Source of the DNA: an uncultured Acidimicrobiales bacterium | GTDB lineage: Bacteria > Actinomycetota > Acidimicrobiia > Acidimicrobiales > CATQHL01 | Length of the DNA stretch: 64,000 nucleotides | Direction of reading: 5' to 3' | Assembly (NCBI GenBank): GCA_958295925.1 | Contig: CATQHL010000001.1 | Coordinates: forward strand, 1,747,753 to 1,811,752 | Shown here: one piece after another, positions 52,329 to 63,649 of the stretch | Position numbering within the stretch: the first letter of the stretch is position 1 | How the letters are laid out: every line of letters begins with the position of its first letter | Position numbers and translations under genes: made by a program | Notes under the pieces: generated by a model | Seen by the model: the letters and a program-made list of their open reading frames with translations, nothing else | Databases searched by the model: none | What the model was told of the DNA's origin: nothing

Positions 52329-52545
52329 TAGTAGGCAAGAGCCACAGTTTATCTTCTTCGCATGCAGAAATAGTCTCTGCGTCCGCGCCTTTGTTGCCTT
52401 CCGCCCGACTAGGTGCGGGGCTTTTCACTAGTTGCGGTTCTCTAATCCTGAGCGTTCGGCGATGTGCGGTAAGAGGGATGAACTTGCATTTTAAGGGGTG
52501 CAGGCGTTGAACGTGTACGGCGGTTCCGGCTACTTGCACTGCTAA

Positions 52546-54822
<2,277 letters not shown>

Positions 54823-54829
54823 TATGTCG

Positions 54830-57295
54830 TCACCACCTCCGCAGGGCTACGACCGAGAATGCGCGCTCCGCGCAGAAGGGACGCAGCCCGCGCTTCGTCG
54901 CCGGGACGGTGAACGGAATCGGTTCGCCGTCGGGTGCCTTGCGCGGAGCAGCCGAAGTAAGAGCGTAAGTGTCGTCGAGTGGGCCTATGTACGCGCTTTG
55001 GATGTCCTCCCCCTCGTCGAGATCGCAGATTCTGGAGCCCTGGCCGCCCCGACGCACCGAGCGGAATTCCCCGCAGGGCGTGGCTTTTGCCGCACCCAGG
55101 CTGGTGAGCGCAACCAGGGCTGCCTCCCCGGAAGCCGCCCCGGCGGCAACTACACGGGCCCCGGCCCGAAGTTTCATGGCTGTGACGCCCCCCGATCCGA
55201 CTCGCCGCGGGACGATGCCGGAGGTCGGGGTGCGAAGGGCCAGGTTGTCGCTTGAGACAACCATGAGATCGGCTTCAGGGCCGCAGACGAAGGCCGCCGC
55301 CACCTCGTCGCCCGCTTCAAGTGAAAGCATCTGCGTCGGCCCTGAAAGCTCGGTCAGGTCGGTAATCGACATTCGCTTGGCGAATCCAAGTCGCGTAATA
55401 AACAACAGGAATTCGGCCGGGGACTTTTCGCCGCCCGGGCCGGTCTTGGCGTCCGAGGCTGTATCGACGGCGACGAGCGTTCGGGCGGCTTCGTCTTTCG
55501 AAAGCCCGAACACCTCGGTGGCAGGCGACCCGCGACTGCGTCCCTGGACTTCAGGAATGTCGTCGAGCGCCGTCGGAACGGCGCGGCCCGTGCTCGTCAC
55601 CGCCCAGACTGTGCCACCGGGAGGGGCGATGGTCATCGCCGTAATCAAATCGTGCCGCCCCAGCTTGCGCCGACGGGGGACTCCCCCGGCTGCCCTGCCC
55701 GCCAGCCCGGACGAAGACAGCGTGATTACCTCAACCGCCTCGCCCGCCGTTCGCCCCGCGCCGTTCGCCCCGCGGCCGGCGGCCAGGGGGCGCTTGAAAG
55801 CCCCGGGTGCCAGAACGTCGGTGCGCCGAGGGCGTCCGAAGCGCCGGGCGAGGTCGTCGAGTTCGTCCATCACGACCTTTGAACGCAGTTCCTCGGAGGC
55901 CAGCAGCGCCCTGCACTCCTTGATGGAGGAGGCCAACTCGTCCATCTCCTCGGTCAGCTTCAGCCGCTCCAGGCCGACCAGCCCCCGCAGCCTCAGAGCC
56001 AGCACCGCTTCGGCCTGCTCGCCACTGAGCCCGAAGCGGGCTCGCAACGCGGAGCGTGCGGCGTCAGTCGTGCGGGCCGCTCTGATGATGGCCACCATCT
56101 CGTCAATGTTGTCGATGGCCACCAGCAGCCCCTCGCAGATATGCAGGCGCTCGGTCGCCCGGCCGAGCCGCCACCTTGTCCGCCGCTCCACCACGTTCAG
56201 GCGATGGATGACGAAGTGGGCGAGAATCTCGCGAAGACCCAACTGACGCGGGGCGCCGGCGACAAGCACCATGTTCTTGAGGGTGAAGGTGGTCTCCACC
56301 GGAGTCTGATTCCAGAGGTTCTCCAGCACGCCGCCGGCGTCTATGCCGGGGTGGCAGTCGACCTGCACTCGCAACCCCTCGTGACGGTCGGAGAGGTTGC
56401 GCACGTCCGCCACGCCGGGGACGCGGCCGGCGTCGACCTGGTCTTTGATGCGCGACACGACTAGTTCAGGGCCGACCAGGTAGGGCAGTTCGGTAAAGAC
56501 AATGGCCTCCCTGCGCTCAGCGACCCCTATCACCTCGGCGCGGGCGCGCACCTTGAACGAACCCTGCCCGCTTTCGTAGGCTTCGAGCAGGCCGCCGCTC
56601 TCCACCAGCCCCCCCGAAGGGAAATCCGGGCCTTTCACCACCTTCAGGAGATCTTTGGTGGATGTCTTCGGGTTTGAGATCATCATGCGCACGGCCTTGG
56701 AGACTTCCCGCAGGTTGTGAGGCGCCATGCTCGTGGTCATCCCCACGGCAATTCCGCTCGTGCCATTCAAGAGGAGGTTGGGCAGTTTCGCCGGAAGGCA
56801 GACGGGCTCGGTGGTCTCCCCGTCGTAGTTGGGGCGGAAGTCCACCGTGCTCTCGTCGATGTCGGCGAGCATCTCAATGGCGGCTGAGGAGAGGCGGCAC
56901 TCTGTGTAGCGGGATGCAGCCGGTGGATCGTCGAGCGTGCCGAAGTTGCCTTGCGGATCAACGAGCGGGACGGCACGGCTGAAGTTCTGACCCATCCAGA
57001 CCAGGCTGTTGTAGATGGACTCGTCGCCGTGGGGGTGGTAGTGGCCCATCGTGTCGCCCACAACCCTGGCACACTTTCGGTGCGGGTTCTCCGGCCGCAG
57101 CCCCATCCTCAGCATCGAATAGAGGATGCGACGCTGCACGGGTTTGAGCCCGTCTCGGACGTCTGGGATTGCCCGTGAGGTGATGACCGAGAGCGAATAC
57201 GCCAGGAAGCTTTCGGACACCTCGCTCGACAGCGGTGCACGCACCACCTCCTTGGCGAAGGGGCCGTTTGCCGGGTGCGTCTGCTGTTTGGGCAT
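54830..57295 (-). CDS. parC: Type IIA topoisomerase A subunit (ParC/GyrA-like)
   Basis: The DNA-cleaving subunit, 821 residues. RAIPDVRDGLKPVQRRILYS opens the winged-helix region, and the catalytic tyrosine is Y130 in ASRYTEC. In the quinolone-determining region, HPHGDESIYNSLV, the position of E. coli GyrA Ser83 is Glu92 and that of Asp87 is Asn96. The C-terminal part forms a beta-pinwheel-like domain from about residue 520, without a clear GyrA box, which favours ParC. It is transcribed first, with parE following after 7 bases. Confidence 0.85.
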   Translation of the reverse strand: MPKQQTHPANGPFAKEVVRAPLSSEVSESFLAYSLSVITSRAIPDVRDGLKPVQRRILYSMLRMGLRPENPHRKCARVVGDTMGHYHPHGDESIYNSLVWMGQNFSRAVPLVDPQGNFGTLDDPPAASRYTECRLSSAAIEMLADIDESTVDFRPNYDGETTEPVCLPAKLPNLLLNGTSGIAVGMTTSMAPHNLREVSKAVRMMISNPKTSTKDLLKVVKGPDFPSGGLVESGGLLEAYESGQGSFKVRARAEVIGVAERREAIVFTELPYLVGPELVVSRIKDQVDAGRVPGVADVRNLSDRHEGLRVQVDCHPGIDAGGVLENLWNQTPVETTFTLKNMVLVAGAPRQLGLREILAHFVIHRLNVVERRTRWRLGRATERLHICEGLLVAIDNIDEMVAIIRAARTTDAARSALRARFGLSGEQAEAVLALRLRGLVGLERLKLTEEMDELASSIKECRALLASEELRSKVVMDELDDLARRFGRPRRTDVLAPGAFKRPLAAGRGANGAGRTAGEAVEVITLSSSGLAGRAAGGVPRRRKLGRHDLITAMTIAPPGGTVWAVTSTGRAVPTALDDIPEVQGRSRGSPATEVFGLSKDEAARTLVAVDTASDAKTGPGGEKSPAEFLLFITRLGFAKRMSITDLTELSGPTQMLSLEAGDEVAAAFVCGPEADLMVVSSDNLALRTPTSGIVPRRVGSGGVTAMKLRAGARVVAAGAASGEAALVALTSLGAAKATPCGEFRSVRRGGQGSRICDLDEGEDIQSAYIGPLDDTYALTSAAPRKAPDGEPIPFTVPATKRGLRPFCAERAFSVVALRRW

Positions 57296-57498
57296 TGTGT
57301 TTACGAGTTAAGTCTCAAGTCTGGGGCCTCCCCGAGGCAGGAACTTGCGGGCCTCTTTACAGTAGGGCTTTGCGAACCCCCGAATAGCGGCATCGCCTGC
57401 GCAAAGGTGACAGGCTGCGCTCGAGGGCGCCATCGATGCCTCTGAACGGGCGGTTGCAAATTTGCAGTGCTTGTGTAGGATTTCAAGAGTATTTGACA

Positions 57499-57528
57499 AT
57501 TGTAGCAATTTAAGACAATTTGAGACAA
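57499..57528 (-). promoter_or_regulatory. Predicted promoter for parC-parE
   Basis: On the minus strand TTGTCT (complement of 57523-57528) and TACAAT (complement of 57499-57504) are 18 bases apart. It overlaps the tandem decamers and points to parC, about 200 bases downstream. Confidence 0.4.
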
Positions 57529-57542
57529 ATTCAATATTCGTC

Positions 57543-57571
57543 TTGTAATTTAACTCCAACAACCCTAGAAT
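57543..57571 (+). promoter_or_regulatory. Predicted promoter for the Tad operon
   Basis: TTGTAA at 57543-57548 and TAGAAT at 57566-57571 have a 17-base spacer, a good vegetative promoter. It leaves a leader of about 190 bases before the first Tad gene. Confidence 0.45.
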
Positions 57572-57769
57572 AGTCTCACCTCCCCCTCCGCAGGAGAGTT
57601 TCCCGACAGGGAAGGTCGCATCCTTGGAAGAGCGGACAGCGCCCGGCAGCCTCGCATGCCGGCGATGCCCAGCTGCTTCCCTCGTTGAGTTCCCGGCCGA
57701 CTGGCGCGGCCGGATGTCCCGATTGCCGCAACAGCGGCCGAAGTCCACGAGCCCGAGGAGGCAGATCAA

Positions 57770-58477
57770 GTGTCAAACGCACGTCCACCCTTGCGCCCGC
57801 CCCTTGCGAAGGGCGCAGCGAGGAAAGGCAACGACAACATTCAAAGCGACGGTGGTCAGGAACAGCCCGCGTCAGATGACAAGCCGCTGAGAATCACCCG
57901 TCGACGCATTCCCGAATTGGCAATCGGGGTTGTGATGCTGGGACTGGGGGCCATTGGGGCTCTGCTGCTTTCCGGCGACGAGAACTCCAAGGTACCCGTG
58001 TTGATCTGGGCGGACGACGTGGTCAGGGGCCAGGACGTTACGGCTGAAGACCTGGCCGTGGCCGAGATCGAGACCGACGTGCCAGTGGACGTGGTGAGGG
58101 CTTCCCTGGCCGACGAGGTGATTGGCAGGAGGGCGCTGTTCAGGTTCGCGTCGGGATCGTTCGTGAGCCCATCCATGCTTGCTTCGGATGTAGGTCTGAG
58201 AATCAATGAGGCCGTGGTGGGTTTGCGGCTTGGACCTGGCCAGTACCCGGGGGGCACGCTCTCGCCCGGCGACGTTGTTGATCTCGTGCTGCCTGAACTC
58301 AGGCCCGGTTGGGACAGCCCGATGGTGGCAACGGGTGTCCAGGTTTTTGAAGTCGAGTGGCTGGGTGACAGCGGGGGAGGGGACGCTCTCGTCTCCCTTC
58401 TAATTCCAAGGGCGATTGCGGCCAAGGTGGTAGAGGCGTCCATTGCTGGGGTGAGGCTTGTGGAGGTGGCGGCGTGA
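57770..58477 (+). CDS. SAF-domain pilus assembly protein, CpaB/RcpC-like
   Basis: A 235-residue protein with a basic cytoplasmic N-terminus, one membrane helix (about 48-68) and an SAF domain after it (VRGQDVTAEDLAVAEIETDV). RcpC/CpaB proteins act in Tad pilus assembly outside the membrane. It is the first gene of the Tad cluster; the ATPase-like gene follows with a GTGA overlap. Family identity rests on the SAF domain plus context. Confidence 0.75.
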   Translation: MSNARPPLRPPLAKGAARKGNDNIQSDGGQEQPASDDKPLRITRRRIPELAIGVVMLGLGAIGALLLSGDENSKVPVLIWADDVVRGQDVTAEDLAVAEIETDVPVDVVRASLADEVIGRRALFRFASGSFVSPSMLASDVGLRINEAVVGLRLGPGQYPGGTLSPGDVVDLVLPELRPGWDSPMVATGVQVFEVEWLGDSGGGDALVSLLIPRAIAAKVVEASIAGVRLVEVAA

Positions 58478-59256
58478 GCCTGGTGGTTCTGGGCTCACTG
58501 AAGGGCGCGCCCGGGGTGAGCACCCTGGTGGCGACGATGGCCTACAAGTGGCCTGCGCATCGCAGGCTGGCTGTTATCGAGGCCGACGCCGACGGCGGGG
58601 TCTTCGCAGCCCGCTTCGGGCTGCATCCGGAGACCCCCAGCCTCGTGAGCTTCGCAGCCTCCTCGCGGCACGGAATCGACCCGGAGTGTTTCTGGGAGTC
58701 CTGCCAGAAACTGCCGGAGGGCCCGAAGGTGATGGTTGTGCCGAGCGGGGGAAGGTCAACCCATCGATCATTGCTTCAGGTCGACTTCAGTGAGCTGGAA
58801 GCCTGCCTGACGGGCGCCGACCTTCTAGTGGACGCCGGCCGCCTGCGCGGGGAGGGGCCCTCACAGAGGCTGTGTGAGCAGGCTGGCCTGCTCATTGTTG
58901 TCGTGCGCCCGATTTTCGAGCACCTCGCCCTGCTGTTGCATAGGGCGCCTGAAATGATCAGGCACACGAACCTCGGGGTGGTAATCGTGGGCGAGGGCCC
59001 GTATCCGGCCGAAGAGATCGACGAGGCCTTGTCGCACTCCACCGGCCGACGGGTGTCGGTCCTGGGAACTGTGGCCTGGGACCCTCGAGGGGCAGAGGGT
59101 CTGAAGACGGAGACCGGGCGCACCAGAACTCTGCGCCGCTCGACGCTGGCGCGCACGGTCAAGCCCGTCACCGACCTTGTTGTTCGACTGATTCCGGTGT
59201 CGGGGAAGGAAATTGAGATGAGTGCAGGCGGAGTGGTGGGAGCTGGGCGGACATGA
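58474..59256 (+). CDS. TadZ/CpaE-like ParA-family protein
   Basis: A 260-residue MinD/ParA-type protein that would localise the Tad machine at a pole. The deviant Walker A reads KGAPGVST (10-17): the second lysine, which holds the phosphate, is Val15. EADADGGVFAARFG matches the switch I region. Loss of the lysine is known for several TadZ proteins, which bind but hardly hydrolyse ATP. It overlaps both neighbours by four bases. Confidence 0.78.
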   Translation: MSLVVLGSLKGAPGVSTLVATMAYKWPAHRRLAVIEADADGGVFAARFGLHPETPSLVSFAASSRHGIDPECFWESCQKLPEGPKVMVVPSGGRSTHRSLLQVDFSELEACLTGADLLVDAGRLRGEGPSQRLCEQAGLLIVVVRPIFEHLALLLHRAPEMIRHTNLGVVIVGEGPYPAEEIDEALSHSTGRRVSVLGTVAWDPRGAEGLKTETGRTRTLRRSTLARTVKPVTDLVVRLIPVSGKEIEMSAGGVVGAGRT

Positions 59257-60632
59257 GCGATCGCGGAATCATGCAGGCTCCTTCCTCAGGTGGAGGCGGG
59301 CATCAACACTCGCCGAGCGGGATGGTTGACCGAGGGCTGCTCGAAGTTCTGGTGTCGCATCTGAGGAACAGCGTGAGCGACTGGATTGAACAGGAGAACC
59401 GCGCGGGGCGTCGTCCTGGCCGCGAGGAGCGGGACAACCTGGCCGCCGAGGTGATTGACGCCTGGATGCTGCAGCTGGCCCAGCGCCGCATGGCGACGGG
59501 CGACGAACTTCTCGGCGCCGCAGAGGAGGCTGCGCTAGCAGAAGCCGCTTTGGCTCACGCCTTCGGCACCGGGCCTTGGGAGCGTTACATCAAAGACCCC
59601 GATCTCACTGACATACATATCAACGGCCACGACATGGTGTGGCTGGTGGATCGTGAGGGCAACAAACGTCGAGGTGAGCCGGTGGCCGCTTCCAACGAGG
59701 AACTGATCAATCAGATTCGCTGGGTGGGGGCGAACCTGGATCGAAGCGGAAGGCGTTTTGACGTGAGCTCACCAGTATTGAACATGCGTCTGCCGGGAGG
59801 CGCCCGACTGCACGCCGTAATGGAGGTTTCCCTCGTTCCGATGGTCACCATCAGGCTTCACGACCGCACCCTCGCATCCCTGGGGGAGCTTCGATCGGCG
59901 GGAATGTTCAGCGCCGCCATCGAGTCGTTCTTCGGAGCCGCCGTGAGGGCAGGCTTCAACATCGTGGTCTGTGGCGGCATGGGCACGGGAAAGACCACCC
60001 TGGTTCGCAGTTTGCTGAACGAGGTTCCGCCCTATGAGCGGATCATCACTGTCGAGGACGAGCTTGAGTTGGGGCTTCAGCACTTCCCCGATCTCCACCC
60101 CGACATGGGGGTGCTTGAGGCGAGGGAGGCCAACGTTGAAGGCAGCGGAGCGTTTCCCCTCGAGGTTCTGCTGCGGGAGTGCCTGCGAATGCACGCCGAC
60201 CGAATCGTCGTGGGCGAGGTGCGTGGCCCAGAGGTTCTTGGGATGTTGCTTGCCATGACCTCCGGGCAGGACGGCTCTCTGTGCACCATCCACGCCAACA
60301 GCACCAAGGAGGCCTTTGAGCGTCTGACCGTCTACGCCTCGCTTACGCCTCAGCAGTTCTCCAGGGCATTCACGTACCGTCTGGTGGGATCGGCGGTGGA
60401 CTTCGTGGTGCACATAGATCGGCTCGGCGGCAGGCGGAGGGTTACCTCCATCAGGGAAGTGGTCGGATCGACCGACTCCGACGTCTTGTCGAACGAGATC
60501 TGGAAGCCGTCGCATGAAGGCGTGGCTGTCGTCTCGGGCGAGCCCTTCCGGGCCGAGCCGACGCTCAGGAGGCTCGTCGAAGCCGGTTTTGAACCGGAGC
60601 TGATGCGACAGTCAGAGCGGGGGTGGGCGTGA
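59253..60632 (+). CDS. tadA: Tad pilus ATPase TadA/CpaF
   Basis: The hexameric secretion ATPase that drives pilus assembly, 459 residues. Walker A is GGMGTGKTT (241-249), the Asp box is VEDELELGL, and Walker B lies in RIVVGEVRGPEVL; IHANSTKEAFERL follows. Residues 1-90 are a family-typical helical leader. It overlaps the upstream and downstream genes, as is usual in this operon. Confidence 0.93.
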   Translation: MSDRGIMQAPSSGGGGHQHSPSGMVDRGLLEVLVSHLRNSVSDWIEQENRAGRRPGREERDNLAAEVIDAWMLQLAQRRMATGDELLGAAEEAALAEAALAHAFGTGPWERYIKDPDLTDIHINGHDMVWLVDREGNKRRGEPVAASNEELINQIRWVGANLDRSGRRFDVSSPVLNMRLPGGARLHAVMEVSLVPMVTIRLHDRTLASLGELRSAGMFSAAIESFFGAAVRAGFNIVVCGGMGTGKTTLVRSLLNEVPPYERIITVEDELELGLQHFPDLHPDMGVLEAREANVEGSGAFPLEVLLRECLRMHADRIVVGEVRGPEVLGMLLAMTSGQDGSLCTIHANSTKEAFERLTVYASLTPQQFSRAFTYRLVGSAVDFVVHIDRLGGRRRVTSIREVVGSTDSDVLSNEIWKPSHEGVAVVSGEPFRAEPTLRRLVEAGFEPELMRQSERGWA

Positions 60633-61498
60633 TGGGCCGTCTGATTCCCGCCCTGTGCGGAGGGTTCGGGGGCTTGGGCTTGTGGATGCTGCTGTGCGGG
60701 CTGCGCGGAAAGACCCTCCTGGTGCGGCCTTCGGGCGGACTGGGGAGGCTGGCCGGAAAGCCTGCGAGATCCCTGCGCCGCTGGATTACGGCATCACTCA
60801 TCGGGGTGGTGATCTTTGTAATAACCGGGTGGTTCAGCGCCGGGGTGGTGCTCGCCCTTGGGGTGGGGCTCTTCGCCGGGCAGTTCGGCAAGGGCAAGGC
60901 CCTGCGGAGGGTCAGCGAGCGAAGCGACGCCATCGCGAGTTGGATAGAGATGCTTTACGCCATCCTGGCCTCGGGCGGGGGGCTGGAGAAGGCGATAATC
61001 GGTTCCGCCTCGGCAGTGCCCATGGCCATTCGCCAAGAGGTGACCGAGTTGGCAGCCCAGCTTGAGGTCAGGCCTCTATCAGAGGCGATGACCGCCTTCG
61101 CCACGCGAATGAATCACCCTGCCATCGACAAGGTGGCGGCCTCCCTCATTCTCACATCGGCCCAGGGGGCCGCCGACCTGGTGGCCCTGCTGCGCACTCA
61201 GTCCGAGGTCGTGAGGGCCGAGGGGCGGCTGGTGATTGAGGCCGACGCCGGGCGTGCCAAGTTCCGGACGTCCGCACGCCTCATCGTCGGCACTACGGCG
61301 GTGATCACGGTCGGCCTCTATCTGCTCGACCGGGGTTACCTGGCCGCCTACGACACCGTTCAGGGTCAGCTGGTACTGGCTGTGGTCGGCTCAATTTTCC
61401 TGTCGGGGTTTTGGATCTTGAGCCGGCTCGGGCGAGTGGAGACGCCCCCGCGGTTCTTCGAGCTGGAAACATCGGGGCTCTCTGAGGGGGAGCGATGA
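60632..61498 (+). CDS. tadB: Tad inner-membrane protein TadB
   Basis: A 288-residue type II secretion F-domain protein. Two N-terminal membrane helices precede a cytoplasmic domain (WIEMLYAILASGGGLEKAI, RQEVTELAAQL), and a further pair lies near the C-terminus. ATG 60632 overlaps the tadA stop by one base; a GTG nine bases upstream is the alternative. It forms the membrane platform with TadC. Confidence 0.85.
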   Translation: MGRLIPALCGGFGGLGLWMLLCGLRGKTLLVRPSGGLGRLAGKPARSLRRWITASLIGVVIFVITGWFSAGVVLALGVGLFAGQFGKGKALRRVSERSDAIASWIEMLYAILASGGGLEKAIIGSASAVPMAIRQEVTELAAQLEVRPLSEAMTAFATRMNHPAIDKVAASLILTSAQGAADLVALLRTQSEVVRAEGRLVIEADAGRAKFRTSARLIVGTTAVITVGLYLLDRGYLAAYDTVQGQLVLAVVGSIFLSGFWILSRLGRVETPPRFFELETSGLSEGER

Positions 61499-61517
61499 TA
61501 AGGAGGGGACGGCAGCG

Positions 61518-62411
61518 ATGACAGCGGCGATCGTAGGTGCGCTCATCGGGGCGGGTGTCTGGCTGGTGGGACGTGGGCTCATGCGCAAGCCGATGCCTTT
61601 GCAGAAGGCCCTGAGGGAGTTCCACGGCCCTAGGGCGGGCAGCCTCTCAGACGGGGAGGACATCGAGCAAAGCTTGCGCAGGAGTCTGGAGCGGCGTGCG
61701 CTGCGTGCTGTGGAGGCACTGGGTTTCGATCTGGGGACGCTTGCCAAGGATCTCCGAATTATGAAGAAAACCTCCTCGGAGCACGCCTTTGCCAAGCTGT
61801 TCGGGGCGTTGGCCCTGGGCGGAGGTTCCGCTGTGATGCTTGCCGCTTTCCAGACTCTGGGGTTGCGTCTGCCAATATGGGCGTTCGGAATCATTCCCCT
61901 GGCCGGGCTGGGCATCGGATACGTGCTAGCCGACAGCAGGCTGAGGAAGAAGGCAAATGCTCGGAGGGAGGAGTTTCTGCGGGCTCTGAGCGCGTATCTG
62001 GGGCTCGTAAACATTCTTCTGGCGGGTGGCAGCCACAGCGACGGTGCGCTTCAAAAGGCTGCCAGGGTAGGCAGCGGGTGGGCATTCGACGAGCTGAAAG
62101 CCGCCATGGACTGGAGTCAGGTGAACGGGTTGCCACCCTCTGCGGGATTCGAGCGGCTGGCGGAGGAGATCGACGTGCCCGACATCGAGGAGTTGGCAGC
62201 AACCATCCGCCTGGCCTCCGAGCAGGGAGCGAGCCCGAAGGAAGCCCTCTCGTGCAAGGCCGAGACCCTGAACCTTCTGGAGTTGGCCGGAACCCGGATG
62301 AAGGCTGACGCAACCACCGAGAGGATGTCCGTGCCCACCGTGATCGTGGCCATTGCCTTTGTGATGTTCATCGGGTATCCGGCTCTCGGATCGCTCATGG
62401 AGGCAGTCTGA
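61518..62411 (+). CDS. tadC: Tad inner-membrane protein TadC
   Basis: The second F-domain platform protein, 297 residues. ARREEFLRALSAYLGLVNIL, then LAATIRLASEQGASPKEALS and a final membrane helix (VPTVIVAIAFVMFIGYPAL) are typical. It lies 19 bases after tadB. Confidence 0.85.
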   Translation: MTAAIVGALIGAGVWLVGRGLMRKPMPLQKALREFHGPRAGSLSDGEDIEQSLRRSLERRALRAVEALGFDLGTLAKDLRIMKKTSSEHAFAKLFGALALGGGSAVMLAAFQTLGLRLPIWAFGIIPLAGLGIGYVLADSRLRKKANARREEFLRALSAYLGLVNILLAGGSHSDGALQKAARVGSGWAFDELKAAMDWSQVNGLPPSAGFERLAEEIDVPDIEELAATIRLASEQGASPKEALSCKAETLNLLELAGTRMKADATTERMSVPTVIVAIAFVMFIGYPALGSLMEAV

Positions 62412-62484
62412 TGTCTTCCCCCCTTGCTTCCCCCACGTTGCCGTGCAAACGGCCGCAATCGGAACAAACAGGCGAGGTACACAA

Positions 62485-62721
62485 ATGAACCGAATTTCCA
62501 TACAGGTTTGGATACGCATCTGCGGGACGCTCTCGGACATCCGTGCGAAGATGCGCGACGATCAGCAGGGTCTGACCACGACAGAGTGGGCGCTTCTGGT
62601 AGCCGGCGTGGCGGCGCTGGCCATCGTGGTCGTGGCGGTGGTGCGCAGTCTCACTGCGGACGTGACCAAGAAAATCCCCGACAACGTCAACGTGGGCACC
62701 GGGACGGGCGGGTTTAGATGA
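62485..62721 (+). CDS. Flp-type pilin
   Basis: A 78-residue small prepilin. The type IV-like leader ends QQG, and cleavage before LTTTEWALL puts the conserved Glu at mature position 5; the hydrophobic helix AGVAALAIVVVAVV follows. The ATG at 62485, with GAGG eight bases upstream, is preferred to an earlier ATG at 62443. This is probably the main pilus subunit, although it is larger and less typical than classical Flp. Confidence 0.78.
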   Translation: MNRISIQVWIRICGTLSDIRAKMRDDQQGLTTTEWALLVAGVAALAIVVVAVVRSLTADVTKKIPDNVNVGTGTGGFR

Positions 62722-62774
62722 TGAATCCGCAGGTTTTTCCGCAAGTGCACGCCGGATCTTTTTGAGGATCGGCA

Positions 62775-63170
62775 TTGTCGGCGTCTGTGCAGTTTGACGA
62801 TGGGGAGGCAGGGATGCTCACCACCGAGTTCGTGATGCTCTACGGCCTGATTCTTGCCCTGGTGATGTGCGTGGTGCACTTCGGTCTCCTGTACAACGCC
62901 GCTCTTGCCACATCCGATGCCGCAAACGTGGCGCTGGAGGTTGCACAGACAAAGGACGGGTCGACTGCGGAAGCCGTGAGGCTGGCGCGCAGCGTGATCG
63001 GCTCGGATCGCTTGGTGCGCAACCTGGGCATAAGCGTGCGAAGGCAAGGAGGACAGGTGGCTGTGACGGCCAGGGCATCGTCCCCGCAGATCGTCCCGGG
63101 CCTTCCCACGTCGGTCAGCAGGGATGCGAAGGGGCCGATCGAGCGCTTCATCCCCGAGGGAAGGCGATGA
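62775..63170 (+). CDS. TadE-like pseudopilin
   Basis: 131 residues. The leader ends DDGEAG and is followed by MLTTEFVMLYGLILALVMCV, with the pilin-type Glu at position 5 and one membrane helix. The rest looks extracytoplasmic. The start TTG at 62775 has GAGGA about ten bases upstream; a GTG four codons later is possible. TadE-like proteins are minor pilins needed for assembly. Confidence 0.7.
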   Translation: MSASVQFDDGEAGMLTTEFVMLYGLILALVMCVVHFGLLYNAALATSDAANVALEVAQTKDGSTAEAVRLARSVIGSDRLVRNLGISVRRQGGQVAVTARASSPQIVPGLPTSVSRDAKGPIERFIPEGRR

Positions 63171-63649
63171 GCAGGCGGGCAACATTCAACGACCTGGGGT
63201 GGCACCCTCTTGAGCGTCGCCCGTCTTGGCTCTTCAAGGCCGGCGATTCTCAGCGGGGGGTGATGTCGCTTGAGCTGGCGTTGCTGGTGATCAGCGTCCT
63301 GGGGGTGCTGATGCTGGTGACCGCCGCCTGGCGCATGGGGCAGACACGCGGCGAGGTTCGCGACGTGGCGGCCGAGGCCGCCCGAGTCGCCTCGATGCGG
63401 CAGAATGCGTCTGCTGCCTCAAGTGCTGCGGTTTCGGCGGCGCAGATTGCGCTCGCCGGCAGCTCGCTCACCTGCGCCAACTTGCAGGTAACCCCCGACG
63501 TGTCCAACTTTCGCCGAGGCGGGTCGGTGTCGGTGACAATCCGATGCGATACCAAACTTGAGGATCTGACGCTGTTGCGGATGCCTGGAACGGTGAGATT
63601 TGAGACTACGAGCGCCGAAGTGGTGGATCGTCGCAGGGGAGGACGCTGA
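63167..63649 (+). CDS. TadE/TadF-like minor pilin
   Basis: A 160-residue protein starting at ATG 63167 (MSRRATFNDLGW), overlapping the previous gene by ATGA. A membrane segment follows Q-RGVMSLELALLVISVLGV, in the arrangement of a pilin leader with Glu in the helix. Two cysteines in the C-terminal domain (LTCANL and IRCDT) may form a disulfide. The upstream frame is open but not coding. Confidence 0.7.
   Translation: MSRRATFNDLGWHPLERRPSWLFKAGDSQRGVMSLELALLVISVLGVLMLVTAAWRMGQTRGEVRDVAAEAARVASMRQNASAASSAAVSAAQIALAGSSLTCANLQVTPDVSNFRRGGSVSVTIRCDTKLEDLTLLRMPGTVRFETTSAEVVDRRRGGR

Larger units (their letters stand above)
57296..57769. other. 474-base divergent control region between parC and the Tad operon
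   Basis: An AT-rich core (57480-57560) with back-to-back promoters lies between the two divergent operons. CAATTTAAGA (57506-57515) and CAATTTGAGA (57516-57525) are tandem decamers followed by a partial third copy, possibly an operator. The 200 bases after the plus promoter are GC-rich with small hairpins such as TTCCC/GGGAA; no riboswitch that I know fits. Confidence 0.55.

Noticed and set aside
57572..57769. Possible cyclic-di-GMP or other riboswitch in the Tad leader
   Set aside because: Small GC hairpins exist, but the conserved cores of the riboswitches I know could not be found.
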